NCBI GenBank assembly: GCA_004352715.1
Contig: SCFE01000021.1
Coordinates: forward strand, 1,506,172 to 1,553,252
Length of the DNA stretch: 47,081 bases
Reading direction: 5' to 3'
Source: Hofstenia miamia
Lineage: Eukaryota; Xenacoelomorpha; Acoela
Shown: piece by piece, positions 45,957-47,081 of the stretch
Layout: each line of letters starts with the position of its first letter
Position numbering within the stretch: position 1 is the first letter of the stretch
Notes under the pieces: generated by a model
The model's database searches: none
What the model was told of the DNA's origin: nothing
Seen by the model: only the letters and a program-made list of their open reading frames with translations
Program-made: the position numbers and the translations under genes

Positions 45957-46197
45957 ATATGAACGTGAAGCAACATCGTATTCAATTCGAACTCAACACA
46001 AGACCTTCAAGAAGACGCTTAGATAATCGATGTAATGATAACCAAGACAACAGCGCTATGAATACTACAAGAACAACGTCACAGTCTGACCCTATGCAAA
46101 GAGGTAATTGTCGTATTACTATTACGAATATATTTATATGATTTGTTGGTTGAAATTTATAACAGATAAATTCCCATGGTGTGAATTTGAATTTTGA
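45957..46197 (+). CDS. Last two exons of an unrecognised basic protein with an RIQF motif
   Basis: Exon 45957-46103 lies between an AG acceptor and a GTAATT donor. It joins across a 62-nt intron to 46166-46197, preceded by TTATAACAG and ending in TGA at 46195-46197. Phases agree (1 nt plus 2 nt), and the intron length matches those of PAT1. The peptide begins MNVKQHRIQFELNTRPSRRR, continues Asn/Asp/Thr-rich and ends DKFPWCEFEF. RIQF fits the PP1-docking R-V/I-x-F pattern, and a basic cluster follows it, as in PPP1R1-type inhibitors, but the similarity is short and I do not claim the family. The start could instead be a true first exon using ATG at 45951 or 45959. Confidence 0.4.
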
Positions 46198-47081
46198 TTA
46201 GCAATATGATTGTGAATTATATGAAATCTTAGGCATTCTATAATACGAACAACAGAATGTCATATTCAGCCAAAACTCAAGAGCCTTTCATATCTTCATA
46301 TCGCATGGTATTAAATTTTTTCCTCTTGAAATCGAATGGAGAAGCGCAACTTGATGTCAAATAAATTAGCAAAGTGTGCTTGTTATATTGTAAACAATAT
46401 TACAGTTCAAAGCGACGAACTTCCTGCTAATCTAAAAAAAAATATAAAATAGAAAATTAAAATAATTTTAAAAACTTTTCTTATAAATGAATTTATCAAG
46501 AAAATTTGAGATAAATGTCAATTTCTTAAACAATTCCAATTTAAGAGGATTGTAATTATGTCCTGCTCACCCTCTAAGCAGTATATATATAGTATGAATA
46601 TTATAAATAGTGTCGAAAGTCAAGTTTATGATTTGTATCTTGTACCCGGTTGGTGCATTTTTCGACTGTGCAAATATCGCAAAACGAACTGCAAAAATTC
46701 AAAACGACTGCATGAATATTGCAATTACATATTATGTGTACAATAGACTTGTATGGGACAAAAGAAACGGGACATAACTTTAATTTATTAAAGATTTCAC
46801 AAAGAACAAGCTTTTTTAGAAATCATTTATATTATATTATTCTTCTACATAATTTACCAAAGACCATAATTTATCATAGACGTAGGATAAAAAATTTTAT
46901 ATAAAGGCAAAATTTTACTCAATATTATGGTTTAAAAAGGAGCTCTTAGTGAACATATAATATTGTAGCATCTGCCGTTCAATGTGTGTCAATCTATGCT
47001 AAGTTTATTGGCTATGATTTGTTGTAAAACGTTACTAAATCACACTCTTATTCCAACACAAATAGTAATTTCAATTGGTTA
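46198..47081. other. No recognisable gene
   Basis: AT-rich 3' flank of the two-exon gene fragment; only short frames without domain resemblance. Confidence 0.5.

Noticed and set aside
1-47081. CRISPR arrays, bacterial operons, rRNA or tRNA genes
   Set aside because: None seen; the window is eukaryotic, and no cloverleaf or rRNA-like conserved stretch was recognised by eye.

Overview
The window is AT-rich, repeat-laden animal genomic DNA, with no sign of bacterial gene organisation. Evidence for a metazoan: short GT-AG introns (about 42 to 131 nt in the best gene), a recognisable PAT1 mRNA-decay gene, and remnants of P-type, hAT-type, Harbinger-type and TTAA-flanked DNA transposons, a Ty3/Gypsy LTR element, several LINEs and a Penelope-like GIY-YIG element. 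An invertebrate is likely, but the sequence alone does not fix the phylum. It is a draft assembly: two long N gaps (21307-22306, 23733-24359) and four single Ns (6947, 20373, 29188, 32916). Three of these six breaks are flanked by duplicated sequence, so they look like imperfect contig joins.

Layout. 1-900: TA microsatellite, then the probable last exon of a multi-pass membrane transporter (+). 1740-2480: GC-richer island resembling the leader and gag start of a second LTR element. 4583-4799 and 5606-5877: two MITEs with target-site duplications. 6090-6610: Penelope-like remnant. 6948-8712: decayed P-type transposase. 8930-19007: a large 5'-truncated Ty3/Gypsy element (gag, protease, RT, RNase H, integrase, a long extra ORF region, 3' LTR). 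Its RT is split by an inverted copy of its own LTR family. 19700-21290: further transposase fragments, then a 1 kb gap. 24600-25720 and 30490-30905: LINE remnants (-). 27993-29559: a broken gene whose 3' end is split by a hAT-type MITE exactly in the reading frame. 30983-31128: Harbinger-type MITE. 32442-33422: assembly duplication carrying a 28-bp presence/absence insertion. 33560-34790 and 36080-36853: LINE remnants (+). 38448-39381: hAT-type element. 39671-39879: TTAA-flanked MITE. 42748-44095: six 5' coding exons of a PAT1/PATL1 homologue (-). 45957-46197: last two exons of an unrecognised gene (+).

Functionally there is one confident host gene, PAT1, a P-body decapping activator. There are two probable host gene 3' ends (transporter; unknown basic protein with an RIQF motif) and one transposon-related pseudogene. 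Everything else recognisable is mobile DNA. The most unusual object is the Gypsy element: it carries about 3.4 kb of A-rich, mostly one-frame coding sequence after integrase that does not look like an envelope gene, and a recurring GAYTCAAGG core found before RT, after integrase and in the LTR.
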